64,000 nucleotides of DNA from Chloroflexota bacterium (GTDB taxonomy: Bacteria > Chloroflexota > Dormibacteria > Dormibacterales > Dormibacteraceae): the NCBI GenBank assembly GCA_005880795.1, contig VBGP01000007.1, positions 60,067-124,066 on the forward strand, in the 5' to 3' direction. Below, one piece after another: positions 1 to 7,884 of the stretch. Below the pieces are notes generated by a model that was not told the DNA's origin, did not search any database, and saw nothing but the letters and a program-made list of their open reading frames with translations. A program made the translations under genes and the position numbers. Position 1 is the stretch's first letter. Every line of letters starts with the position of its first letter.

Positions 1-371
1 CCGGAGCTTGTTTGCAGCAGGTCGGGAGTGCTCACCGCGTCGGCCGCCTGACTCAGGTTGGCGACTGCCAGGTCCTCCACCGGCAGCCGGCCGATCGACT
101 GCGGCGTTCCGTTTGGCGCCACGGTTGGAGCGCCCGAGGGCCTCACGGGATGAGCGGCCGGCAGGAAGCCCGTCGACGACTGCAGGCGTATGAAGACAAG
201 ACTCCCGACGATGATGACGGCGAGCACTGCCGCGACAAGCCCCACGAGACGCGGATGCGCCTCGGCTTCCGGCTCGCGCAAGCGGGCCTCGACCTTGCTC
301 TTCAGAGCCGCCGGGTAGTGGGCCTCGCCCACCGCGTCGCGCAACCTTTCACGGATCTCGGTCTCATTCAT
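1..371 (-). CDS. Membrane protein downstream of ECF sigma factor (partial)
   Basis: This frame is absent from the ORF track because it runs off the left edge; I read it from the reverse complement. It begins MNETEIRERL at an ATG that overlaps the sigma-factor stop by 8 bases, so the two are translationally coupled. Residues ~45-62 (VGLVAAVLAVIIVGSLVFI) form one transmembrane helix, with a short cytoplasmic N-terminus and a Pro/Ala/Thr-rich extracytoplasmic segment after it. A single-span protein in this position is typically an anti-sigma factor or co-regulated sensor. I see no zinc-finger anti-sigma motif (HxxxCxxC) in the visible part, so the anti-sigma role is an inference from position and topology. 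The C-terminus lies outside the window. Confidence 0.7.
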   Translation of the reverse strand, partial: MNETEIRERLRDAVGEAHYPAALKSKVEARLREPEAEAHPRLVGLVAAVLAVIIVGSLVFIRLQSSTGFLPAAHPVRPSGAPTVAPNGTPQSIGRLPVEDLAVANLSQAADAVSTPDLLQTSS

Positions 372-906
372 CGGCCAGCACCTCGGGGCTCAAGCGCAGT
401 CTCTCCAGCGCTCGGTACGTGCGCGATTTGGCGGCTTTCGTGCTGATCTTCATGACCTGGGCGACCTCGTCGAAGCTGAGATCGAGGTAGTAGCGCAGCA
501 TGACCACCAGGCGCTGGTCGTGCGGCAGGCGATCGAGCGCGCGACGCAAGTCGGCGTGGATCGCGTGGACTTCCGGCCGCACGGGGTCTCCGGCGTCGAT
601 GGCATCCGAGGTCTTGATCACCCAAAACCAGCGGCTGCGGCGCTGGCGGCGGCACTCGTTCGCGACGATGGCGAGCAGCCAGGGCTTCATCTCAGCATCC
701 CGCCGGAACCTTCCGAAATGACGCCATGCCTTGAACATCGCCTCCTGGACCGCGTCCTCCGCCTCGGTGTCGGAGCGCAGCATCGCCGCCGCCAGCCTGT
801 ACGCTGCCGGAAGGAGGGGCTCGACCAGGGCGACGAAAGCAGCCGCATCGCCACCGGTCGCCTCTTGTGTCGAGGCGGCTATCACTCCACCCGTACTATC
901 CCGCAC
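364..906 (-). CDS. ECF-family RNA polymerase sigma factor
   Basis: 180 residues, the usual length for a sigma-70 extracytoplasmic-function factor. Region 2 spans ~25-95 and contains the core-binding and -10 recognition signature (DTEAEDAVQEAMFKAWRHFGRF, then PWLLAIVANECRRQRR). Region 4 spans ~120-175, with the helix-turn-helix LSFDEVAQVMKISTKAAKSRTYRALERLR for -35 recognition. It would direct RNA polymerase to a small regulon, probably including its own operon. The ATG at 906 lies only 23 bases from the divergent exporter start; a GTG at 885 (giving MIAASTQEA) is an equally good start. The downstream membrane protein overlaps its stop codon and is the likely regulator. Confidence 0.9.
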   Translation of the reverse strand: MRDSTGGVIAASTQEATGGDAAAFVALVEPLLPAAYRLAAAMLRSDTEAEDAVQEAMFKAWRHFGRFRRDAEMKPWLLAIVANECRRQRRSRWFWVIKTSDAIDAGDPVRPEVHAIHADLRRALDRLPHDQRLVVMLRYYLDLSFDEVAQVMKISTKAAKSRTYRALERLRLSPEVLADE

Positions 907-929
907 GCCTCCTGAAAGTCCCGGGCATC

Positions 930-1565
930 ATGATGATCCCGATGCCAGGCCTTACGACGATTCTCCTTTTCGCGCTCGCGACGTTCATCCTGACGGTCTC
1001 CCCAGGACCCGGCGTCCTCTACGTCACGGCACGAAGCCTCGCCCAGGGGCGCCGCGCAGGGTTCGCCTCGATGTTTGGAATCGAGGCGGGCGAGGTCGTG
1101 TGGATCGCGGCCGCCGCGACGGGCGTCGCCGCCGTGCTGGCCGCCTCGGTGTCGGCGCTGACGTTCTTGCGCTTTGCGGGCGCCGCCTACCTGATCTTTC
1201 TCGGCATCCAGCGGTGGCGCGACGCCGGTGCGTCCGACACACCGGAAGCGGCGGGCCTTGGCCGCATCTTCGCTCAGGGCTTCGTGACGCAGATTCTGAA
1301 CCCGAAGGTCGCCGTTTTCTTCGTCGCCTTCCTGCCGCAGTTTCTCAACCCTGCCCAAGCCATCGGGCCGCAGGTCGCGGTGCTCGGCGCCGTGTATATC
1401 GGAATCGCCATCGCGGTCGACGCGTCATACGTGATGAGCGCCGCGGCCCTCTCCAGGCGATTCATCGAAAGCGGGGCCGCTCGGAGGCGGACCGGCCGCA
1501 TCGCCGGCGCGAGCTACGTCGCGCTGGGCCTTGCGGCGGCTGCGACCGGGGTCAAGACGCCCTAG
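930..1565 (+). CDS. LysE/RhtB-family amino-acid exporter
   Basis: An integral membrane transporter of about 211 residues with the family's N-terminal signature (LFALATFILTVSPGPGVLYV) and the conserved GxxxG and NPK elements (ILNPKVAVFFVAFLPQF). Five to six hydrophobic segments are visible, as expected for LysE/RhtB/CadD exporters that expel amino acids such as homoserine, threonine, lysine or their analogues. The ORF track starts at 867, but the first ~21 residues are uncharacteristic, and an ATG at 930 (or 942) just before the first transmembrane helix fits the family length. Substrate cannot be assigned. It is divergent from the sigma factor, and its 3' end slightly overlaps the open frame of the CorA gene. 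Confidence 0.85.
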   Translation: MMIPMPGLTTILLFALATFILTVSPGPGVLYVTARSLAQGRRAGFASMFGIEAGEVVWIAAAATGVAAVLAASVSALTFLRFAGAAYLIFLGIQRWRDAGASDTPEAAGLGRIFAQGFVTQILNPKVAVFFVAFLPQFLNPAQAIGPQVAVLGAVYIGIAIAVDASYVMSAAALSRRFIESGAARRRTGRIAGASYVALGLAAAATGVKTP

Positions 1566-1608
1566 CGGGGACGCCTTCGGGGGCCGTTACGGCACACTTT
1601 GCGTTGCC

Positions 1609-2571
1609 TTGCGAACCCTGATCACCACGGCCGGCAGGCAGGAGTCGACCGCAACCGACGCGATCGTCCGATGCTTCAACGAGGCGCACGAGCTCGGGTT
1701 CTGGCTCGACATCGAGGCGCCGGACGAGGCCGACTTCCATCTTCTGGAGCAGACCTTCAAGTTCCACGCCCTGACCATCGAGGACATCAGGCACCAGGAC
1801 CAGCGGCCCAAGGTCGATGAGTACAGCGAGTACAACTTCACGGTGCTCTTCGTGGCGCAGTGGCAAGAGGAAGAGATCGTTCTCCGGGAGCACCACCTGT
1901 ATGTAGGCTCCCACTACCTGATCACCGTGCACAACGAGCCGTCGTCGCAGCTGACGGACCTTCAAGATCGAATCCATAAGAGTCCCGAGCTGACCCACGG
2001 TAAGCCGGCCTTCATCACGTACCTGGCCATCGACGCCCTGGTCGACGCGAACTTTCCCGTCCTCGACAAGCTCGACGACCTCGTCGACCAGCTCGAGGAC
2101 GACATTCTCCAGAAAGCATCGCCGAAGGCCCTCGGACGCATCTACAACCTGAAGCACACGGTCACCGAGCTCCGGATATTCCTGGGCGCCCAGCGGGACG
2201 TGTTTCAGCGCCTGATCACGCACGGCATCCACCTGCAGCAGGAGGACCTGACCCTTTACTACCGCGACGTCTACGACCACATCGTGCGGCAATACGAGAC
2301 CGTCGACTCGCTGCGCGACCTGCTCTCGAGTGCGATGGACGTCTACCTGTCGACGGTATCGAACCGCGTCAACGAGACGACGAAGGCGCTGACCGTGATC
2401 GCCAGCCTGTTTCTTCCGTTGAGCTTCCTCACCGGTTTCTATGGAATGAACTTCGTGTATCTGACCCAGGTGCTCGAGACCCCCTACTGGGCGTTCGCGG
2501 TCGGCGTGGCCACAATGCTGATCGCGACCGCGATCCAGCTCTGGCTGTTCCGGCGCCGCGGCTGGATCTAG
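1609..2571 (+). CDS. corA: CorA-family magnesium/divalent cation channel
   Basis: A CorA/Alr1-type protein: a long soluble N-terminal alpha/beta and helical domain (residues ~1-255), then two C-terminal transmembrane helices. The first helix ends in the diagnostic GMN selectivity motif (FLTGFYGMNFVYL); the protein closes with a short basic tail (FRRRGWI). It mediates passive Mg2+ (or Co2+/Ni2+) entry as a pentamer. The start is uncertain: the ORF track opens at 1531 inside the upstream exporter, while a TTG at 1609 or CTG at 1618 places the start close to the beginning of the conserved domain. No strong Shine-Dalgarno sequence separates these options. The methyltransferase starts four bases after the stop. 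Confidence 0.88.
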   Translation: MRTLITTAGRQESTATDAIVRCFNEAHELGFWLDIEAPDEADFHLLEQTFKFHALTIEDIRHQDQRPKVDEYSEYNFTVLFVAQWQEEEIVLREHHLYVGSHYLITVHNEPSSQLTDLQDRIHKSPELTHGKPAFITYLAIDALVDANFPVLDKLDDLVDQLEDDILQKASPKALGRIYNLKHTVTELRIFLGAQRDVFQRLITHGIHLQQEDLTLYYRDVYDHIVRQYETVDSLRDLLSSAMDVYLSTVSNRVNETTKALTVIASLFLPLSFLTGFYGMNFVYLTQVLETPYWAFAVGVATMLIATAIQLWLFRRRGWI

Positions 2572-2574
2572 GAA

Positions 2575-3222
2575 GTGAGCGACTGCTGCTCGCCCAAGGG
2601 CTACAAATGGGTGTTCAGCGAGAAGAGCGCCCGCGCGGAGGCGAAGCGGTACCGGCGAAAAGGCCTCGATTCCACCTCGCGCCGGATCGTCGACTTTCTG
2701 AGGACGCAGGGCGTCGGAGGCAAGACGCTGCTAGAAATTGGTGGCGGGATCGGCGCGATCCAGATCGAGCTTTTGAAAGCGGGCGCGTCACGCGCGGTCA
2801 GCGTCGAGCTCACGCCGACCTATGAAGACGTGGCGATAGAACTGCTGCGTGAAGCCGGACTGGAGGACCGCGTCGAGCGCAAGGTGACGGACTTCGCCCA
2901 GGCCGCGGGCCAGGTGGGCAGCGCCGACATCGTGATCCTGAACCGGGTCATCTGCTGCTATCCCGACATGCCGCGTCTTGCGGGCGCGGCCGCCGACCAT
3001 GCGCGCCAGCTGCTGGTCATGAGCTTTCCGCGGCAGACGTGGTGGCTCAGCATCGGGCTCGGGATGGGCAACTTTGTGCTGAGGGTGCTGCGGCGGGAGT
3101 TCCACATCTTCCTGCATCCACCAAAGAAGATCGTCGCCACATCACGGCAGCACGGTCTCGAGCCGGTGCTCGACAAAGAAGGCGTGATTTGGGTGGTGGC
3201 CGCCCTCCGTCGCGTCGCTTAG
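2575..3222 (+). CDS. Class I SAM-dependent methyltransferase
   Basis: 215 residues with a Rossmann methyltransferase core. Motif I is TLLEIGGGIGAIQIELLKAGA at ~52-72, the acidic ribose-binding end of beta-2 is SVELTP, and motif IV-like DIVILNRVICCYPD is at ~118-131. The N-terminus (MSDCCSPKGYKWVFSEKSARAEAKRYRRKGLD) is Cys/Lys-rich, as in a family sometimes annotated as Mg-protoporphyrin O-methyltransferase-like, but no porphyrin pathway is present here and the substrate is unknown. GTG start four bases after the corA stop implies co-transcription. Its 3' end overlaps the convergent threonine-synthase-like gene by four bases. Confidence 0.8.
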   Translation: MSDCCSPKGYKWVFSEKSARAEAKRYRRKGLDSTSRRIVDFLRTQGVGGKTLLEIGGGIGAIQIELLKAGASRAVSVELTPTYEDVAIELLREAGLEDRVERKVTDFAQAAGQVGSADIVILNRVICCYPDMPRLAGAAADHARQLLVMSFPRQTWWLSIGLGMGNFVLRVLRREFHIFLHPPKKIVATSRQHGLEPVLDKEGVIWVVAALRRVA

Positions 3223-4478
3223 GCGCGTCTCAGGCCTGGAAGGACGCTCTCCCTCCAGAAGCTTTCGTCGTTCGGTATCGACCGACGTGCGACGGTCGGC
3301 GGCGGCTCCGACTTGAAGCCGGCGCCGGTGTCGAACAGCACCACGGAGTCCTCTCGGCCAACTCGGTCTGATTCCACAAGGACAACAAGACCGGCCGCGG
3401 CTGCGGCCGTCTCGAGGCTGACGTAGCCAAGGCCAAGCGAACCCATCCGCCGCTGCATGTCGAGCATGTCTGACTCCGGCACGGCAACGGCCGCGCCACC
3501 CGACTCGCGAATGGCGTCCAGGATCAGGAAGTCCCCGACCGCGCCCGGGACGCGGAGGCCCGCGGCCGCCGTGGAGGCGTTGTCCCAGCTTCTCGCAAAG
3601 CGCGAGCCTTCCTGAAAGGCCCGGACGATCGGCGCGCAGCCCTCGGCCTGGACGCAGAACATCCGCGGGCGCTCACGCCCGATGAGACCCATCGATTCGA
3701 GCTCGGCGAAGGCCTTCCACATGCCCACCACGCCGGTGCCGCCGCCGGTCGGGTACACGATCGCGTCCGGCAGGTGCCAGTCGAATTGCTCGGCGATCTC
3801 CAGGCCCATCGTCTTCTTGCCTTCAACCCGGTACGGCTCCTTCAGCGTGCTGAGGTCGAACGCCGCGGTCTCCTCGGCGATGAGCCGGGCCAGCCTGCCG
3901 CAGTCGGAGATCAGGCCCTCGAGGAGCAGCAGTTCCGCTCCCGTCGCGAGCACCTCGACCTGGTTGGCGGCGGGAGAGTCGGAAGGCATGACGACCGTCG
4001 CGCGGACGCCGGCCGCGGCGGCGTAAGCGGCCAGCGCGCCGCCCGCGTTGCCGGCAGATGGTGCCACCAGGTGGTTCGCGCCGAGCTCGACCGCCCGGCT
4101 GACCGCGACCGCCATGCCTCGGGCTTTGAACGAACCGGTCGGGTTGAGGCTCTCGCGTTTCACCCCAAGATTCGAGAGACCGAGCGAGGCGCCGAGTCGA
4201 GGCGCTGGCTGCAGTGGAATGTCGCCCTCTCCGAGGTAGGCGATGTGCTCCCAGCGCTGAACCGGCAGCAGCTCGCGCCATCGCCACAAGCCGCCCGACC
4301 GGCGAGTCGCGACCGACTCGCGGGTCAGCGTCCGAGCCGCACGATCGAGGTCGTAACGCGCGAGCAGCGGGCGCTGGTCGGCCGGGTCGAGCCCAATCAG
4401 CCGGCCAGCGTCATACCGAGCACCGGAAAGGCCACCCTCGAGGTGGCTGAGCGTCGATCCGGTGCTTCCTTCGCTCAG
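3219..4478 (-). CDS. thrC: Threonine synthase-like PLP-dependent enzyme
   Basis: A fold-type II PLP enzyme resembling threonine synthase, which converts O-phosphohomoserine to threonine. The PLP lysine lies in NPTGSFKARGMAVA, and the phosphate-binding glycine loop is PTGGGTGVVGMWKA. The N-terminal segment (LSHLEGGLSGARYD) aligns with the family's zinc-ribbon region, but the usual cysteines are absent. The 498-residue ORF begins inside the upstream hydrolase in nonsense sequence. The first plausible start is a CTG at 4478 overlapping the hydrolase stop as CTGA, which would give MSEGSTGSTLSHLEGG. No ATG, GTG or TTG is available near that point, so the start is uncertain. A cysteate synthase or similar relative is possible. 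Confidence 0.8.
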   Translation of the reverse strand: MSEGSTGSTLSHLEGGLSGARYDAGRLIGLDPADQRPLLARYDLDRAARTLTRESVATRRSGGLWRWRELLPVQRWEHIAYLGEGDIPLQPAPRLGASLGLSNLGVKRESLNPTGSFKARGMAVAVSRAVELGANHLVAPSAGNAGGALAAYAAAAGVRATVVMPSDSPAANQVEVLATGAELLLLEGLISDCGRLARLIAEETAAFDLSTLKEPYRVEGKKTMGLEIAEQFDWHLPDAIVYPTGGGTGVVGMWKAFAELESMGLIGRERPRMFCVQAEGCAPIVRAFQEGSRFARSWDNASTAAAGLRVPGAVGDFLILDAIRESGGAAVAVPESDMLDMQRRMGSLGLGYVSLETAAAAAGLVVLVESDRVGREDSVVLFDTGAGFKSEPPPTVARRSIPNDESFWRESVLPGLRRA

Positions 4479-5338
4479 GCGAAACGCTGGACGAAGGCGA
4501 GCGCCGTTTCCGCGACCTCTTTCCAGCCACTGTCGATCGTCAGCGCGTGGCCGCGTCCCGCAATCTTCGTGATCTCGGTCACGCCTGGGTTGCGTTTCTG
4601 GCGCTTGTACGAGGCGTTGGCGATCGCCCACGGAACGGTGTTGTCCTTGTCCCCGTCGATGATCAGCAGCGGCCCGCGGTCGGGATTTATCGTGTTGACC
4701 TTCGCCTCGGTCCATGGGTTCAGGTTGGCGGTCGCCGCCTGGAACAGCGGAGCGCCTGACGCCGGGACGGCAAACTCCTCATAGAGCTGCTTGGCCTCGT
4801 CCTCGCTGACAGCGTTCGCGAATGCGAACCGAAACTGGTCATACGTGAGCGGGATGGCCTTGCTCCGGTTGGCCGGATTCGACAGGACCGGCGAAGAGGC
4901 TTTCAGCGCGGAGATCGGAAGTGGCAGCACGCCGCGGAACGGCGCTGGGTCGATCGCCACCGACACGGCGGCAAGGCCGCGTCCCGCGAGGATCTGCGTC
5001 AGCAAGCCGCCGAAAGAGTGCCCGATGATGGCCGGCTTCTGGTTCAGGCCACGGATGACCCCCGCGAAGTGATCGGCGACCTGGCCGACGGTCTTGCCTG
5101 CGAAAACCTCCGGGTGCGCCTTCGCGTCGGCGACCGTTTCGGGATCGTCAGGCCATCCGGGCTTGACGGCGCTGTAGCCGGATTCCTCGAACAGGGTGGC
5201 CCAGCGATCCCAGCTGCTTGGGAGGAGCCATAGCCCGTGAATGAAAACCACCGGCTTCCGTCCCGAAGTGTTTGCGCGCTCGACCTGGTCGGACTCGTGC
5301 TGGGTGATGCCGGTAGCGTCGGCGGTCGTCATGGTCAT
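4475..5338 (-). CDS. Alpha/beta hydrolase
   Basis: 287 residues with a complete alpha/beta-hydrolase triad: the nucleophile elbow GHSFGG (Ser ~118), an acidic residue in IDGDKDNTVP (~222), and His in GRGHALTID (~260). The oxyanion-hole region is VFIHGLWLLPSSW near residue 32. There is no signal peptide, so it is probably a cytoplasmic esterase, lipase-like or haloperoxidase-like enzyme; specificity cannot be read. It is the first gene of a pair with the threonine-synthase-like enzyme, whose reading frame overlaps its stop. The functional connection between the two is not obvious. It is divergent from the aminotransferase at 5447, with about 108 bases between. Confidence 0.85.
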   Translation of the reverse strand: MTMTTADATGITQHESDQVERANTSGRKPVVFIHGLWLLPSSWDRWATLFEESGYSAVKPGWPDDPETVADAKAHPEVFAGKTVGQVADHFAGVIRGLNQKPAIIGHSFGGLLTQILAGRGLAAVSVAIDPAPFRGVLPLPISALKASSPVLSNPANRSKAIPLTYDQFRFAFANAVSEDEAKQLYEEFAVPASGAPLFQAATANLNPWTEAKVNTINPDRGPLLIIDGDKDNTVPWAIANASYKRQKRNPGVTEITKIAGRGHALTIDSGWKEVAETALAFVQRFA

Positions 5339-5446
5339 GGTGTCTCCCTTGTCCGCGTGAATCCCACCCGCTCGCGACTACCGCGCTGGACGTATGGTAC
5401 GCGCCCAAATGGCGCCGCCAACTTGGGCTGATGTAGCCTCACCGAA

Positions 5447-6793
5447 ATGACCGTCGATCCTGAGGCGACCTATCGCAAGACAACCCCTGGCTCGCGTGCC
5501 CTTCATGAGAGAGCGGCGGCCGTGATGCCGGGCGGGACCACCCGCACGACGACCTACTTCGACCCCTATCCCCTGTTCATCGAGCGCGGCGAGGGCTGCC
5601 TTTTATGGGATGTCGACGGGACCCAACGCATCGACATGCTCGGCAACTACACGGCCATGATCCTCGGCCACGCCCACCCGAAGGTCGTGGAAGCGATCCA
5701 GCGCCAGGCGGCCCGCGGCACCGGTTTCGCCGCCGCCAATCCTGTCGAGGTGCAGCTGGCGGCGTTGCTCTGCGAGCGGGTCCCGAGCCTCGCTGCGGTC
5801 CGGTTCTGCAATTCGGGCACCGAGGCAACGATGTTCGCGATGCGGCTGGCCCGCGCTTTCACGGGCCGGCCCAAGATCGCGCGCATCGAGGGCGGCTATC
5901 ACGGCACACATGACTACGCCGAGGTCAGCACCCATCCCGCGCTGTCCGAAGCAGGTCCGCCCGAGGCGCCGATCGCACGGCCGGACTCGAAGGGCACGCC
6001 CGCCTGGGTGCTCGAAAACACGGTCGTGCTCCCCTTCAATAACGCCGACGCTGCCGAGGCGATCATCCGTCGGGAGGGCACAGAGCTGGCCGCGGTCATC
6101 CTGGAGCCGATCATCGGAGCGGGTGGCGTCATCCCCGCTTCTGTCGACTTCCTGAGGCGACTGAGGACGCTGACCACGGAGCTTGGCATCCTGCTGATCT
6201 TCGACGAGGTGATCTCCTTGCGTGTCGCGCCGGGCGGCGCGCAGCAGATGTATGGCATCACACCCGACCTAACCACGATGGGCAAGATCATCGGCGGCGG
6301 CCTGCCTGTCGCGGCCTTCGGCGGCCGCGGCGATGTGATGGAGCTTCTCGATCCGCGCCGCGATGGGAACATCGCCCAGGGTGGAACGTACAACGGCAAT
6401 CCACTTGGAATGGCGGCCGGTCTCGCGACGATGACGGAGCTCACACCCGACGTCTATGACGACCTCAATCGCAAAGGCGAGCGCGTCGCCGAGCTCCTCG
6501 CCGAGGTGTTCGCCTCGCACAAGGTCCCGGTGCAAGTGAATTCGGCCGGCTCGATGTTCGCGCTGCATTTCACGGACCGGCCGGTGGTCGACTACAGAGG
6601 CGTTGCCGGCGCGAACAAAAAGCGGACCCGAGATTTCTTCCTTGGGCTTGTGAACCACGGGGTGCTCATGGCGCCGCGTGGGATGGGTGCGCTTTCGACG
6701 CCGATGGCCGAGCATGACATCCAGCATTTCATCGACGCCGTCGACACGGTCGTCGCCGAGGAGCGCCCGCGCTGGGAAGAGGACTCGGCATAG
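5447..6793 (+). CDS. Class III aminotransferase (glutamate-1-semialdehyde mutase-like)
   Basis: 448 residues of the class III PLP aminotransferase family. Visible are the cofactor phosphate contact (CNSGTEATMFAMRLARAFTGR), the ring-stacking acidic region LIFDEVISLRVAPGG, and the Schiff-base lysine in TTMGKIIGGGLPVAAFGG. This arrangement is closest to glutamate-1-semialdehyde 2,1-aminomutases and related aspartate aminotransferase family proteins. However, no tetrapyrrole genes lie nearby and the protein carries an insertion around 165-190 (GPPEAPIARPDSKG), so a different omega-amino acid or semialdehyde substrate is likely. The gene is followed four bases later by a GH3 lipoprotein, suggesting co-transcription. 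Confidence 0.85.
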   Translation: MTVDPEATYRKTTPGSRALHERAAAVMPGGTTRTTTYFDPYPLFIERGEGCLLWDVDGTQRIDMLGNYTAMILGHAHPKVVEAIQRQAARGTGFAAANPVEVQLAALLCERVPSLAAVRFCNSGTEATMFAMRLARAFTGRPKIARIEGGYHGTHDYAEVSTHPALSEAGPPEAPIARPDSKGTPAWVLENTVVLPFNNADAAEAIIRREGTELAAVILEPIIGAGGVIPASVDFLRRLRTLTTELGILLIFDEVISLRVAPGGAQQMYGITPDLTTMGKIIGGGLPVAAFGGRGDVMELLDPRRDGNIAQGGTYNGNPLGMAAGLATMTELTPDVYDDLNRKGERVAELLAEVFASHKVPVQVNSAGSMFALHFTDRPVVDYRGVAGANKKRTRDFFLGLVNHGVLMAPRGMGALSTPMAEHDIQHFIDAVDTVVAEERPRWEEDSA

Positions 6794-6797
6794 CCGG

Positions 6798-7853
6798 ATG
6801 ACCGTCCGGCGCGTGGTACCCCTGTTGCTCATAGCTGCTGTGCTGGCCGGGTGTTCGGCCGCTTCGACCACCCCGCCCTCGCCAACACCCGCCTCCCCTT
6901 CGGCATCCGGCCTGACGCTCGACGAGGAGATCGGCCGCGTGATGATGGTCGGGTTCGAAGGCCCGCTGACGGACTCGGTCCTCGCGGACTGGAAGCAGCG
7001 CCAGTTCGGCGGTCTCCTGATCGTCAATCTCAACCACAACGCCTCGTCCGACGCCGGGATGAGCACGCTGATCGCCGCGCTCCGCGGCGCCTCACGCCAC
7101 CGGCTGATTGCCGCCACAGACCAGGAAGGCGGAGCCGTCTGCCTCGCCGCGGCTTCCGTTCCGTGCACGCCCATGCCGGTCGGCGAATCGGACACGACGC
7201 GTATGGCGGGCGCGCTGCGCGCACTCGGTTTCGACCTCGACCTCGGTCCGGTGTCAGACGTCTGCTCCGGCCCATCTTCAGTCATGTGGGGGCGGTGCTT
7301 TGGTACGACGCCGGACGCCGTCGCTCCGGCGGTTGGCGCGGTGGTCGATGGAATCCACGCCGCGCACATGCTTTCAGCGGCCAAGCATTTCCCGGGCCAT
7401 GGCAACACCACGGTGAGCTCGGAGACGACACTGCCCCGCATTGACGAAAGTCTTGACACCCTTCTCTCGCGCGACTTTCCGCCATTCGAGACCGCCATCG
7501 CACACAGCACGGACTTCGTTCTGCTCGGCCACCTTTTCTACCCGGCGCTTGATGCCAGGCGGTCGGCAGACCTGTCTCCGAACACCATGAATTTTCTGCG
7601 TGCCGACCTCCGCTTCCACGGCGCGATCCTCTCCGACGACATGGAGATGGGCGCGATTACCGCGAGCACGCCGACGCCTGAAGCCGCGGTCGAGTTCCTG
7701 ATGGCCGGGGGCGACATGGTCATGGTCGCGCATCACCTGACGGTCGCCAACGCGACGTTCGACGCGATCAAGGCGGCCGTCGAGTCGGGCCGGTTGCCAC
7801 GCTCGCGACTCGACGACGCCGCGAACATCCTTGCGGACCTTGCCCCTACGTAG
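6798..7853 (+). CDS. GH3 lipoprotein, NagZ-like beta-N-acetylhexosaminidase
   Basis: The protein starts at ATG 6798 (MTVRRVVPLLLIAAVLAGCSAAS), a lipoprotein signal with lipobox LAGC. The ORF track's 391-residue version includes 40 shadow residues. The mature part carries the GH3 N-domain hallmarks: KHFPGHGNT, the His-containing loop that acts as general acid/base in NagZ-type enzymes, and ILSDDMEMGAI with the nucleophile Asp. It lacks a GH3 C-terminal domain. It should release N-acetylglucosamine from peptidoglycan fragments outside the membrane, consistent with surface turnover or scavenging. The upstream aminotransferase and downstream adenine deaminase are packed against it on the same strand. 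Confidence 0.85.
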   Translation: MTVRRVVPLLLIAAVLAGCSAASTTPPSPTPASPSASGLTLDEEIGRVMMVGFEGPLTDSVLADWKQRQFGGLLIVNLNHNASSDAGMSTLIAALRGASRHRLIAATDQEGGAVCLAAASVPCTPMPVGESDTTRMAGALRALGFDLDLGPVSDVCSGPSSVMWGRCFGTTPDAVAPAVGAVVDGIHAAHMLSAAKHFPGHGNTTVSSETTLPRIDESLDTLLSRDFPPFETAIAHSTDFVLLGHLFYPALDARRSADLSPNTMNFLRADLRFHGAILSDDMEMGAITASTPTPEAAVEFLMAGGDMVMVAHHLTVANATFDAIKAAVESGRLPRSRLDDAANILADLAPT

Positions 7854-7884
7854 CCTCATCCTCCGGCGCAATACTTTGCAGTCA

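Noticed and set aside
731-1621. 296-residue plus-strand ORF
   Set aside because: Low-complexity Arg/Gly-rich shadow overlapping the sigma factor and the exporter, both of which have clear family motifs.
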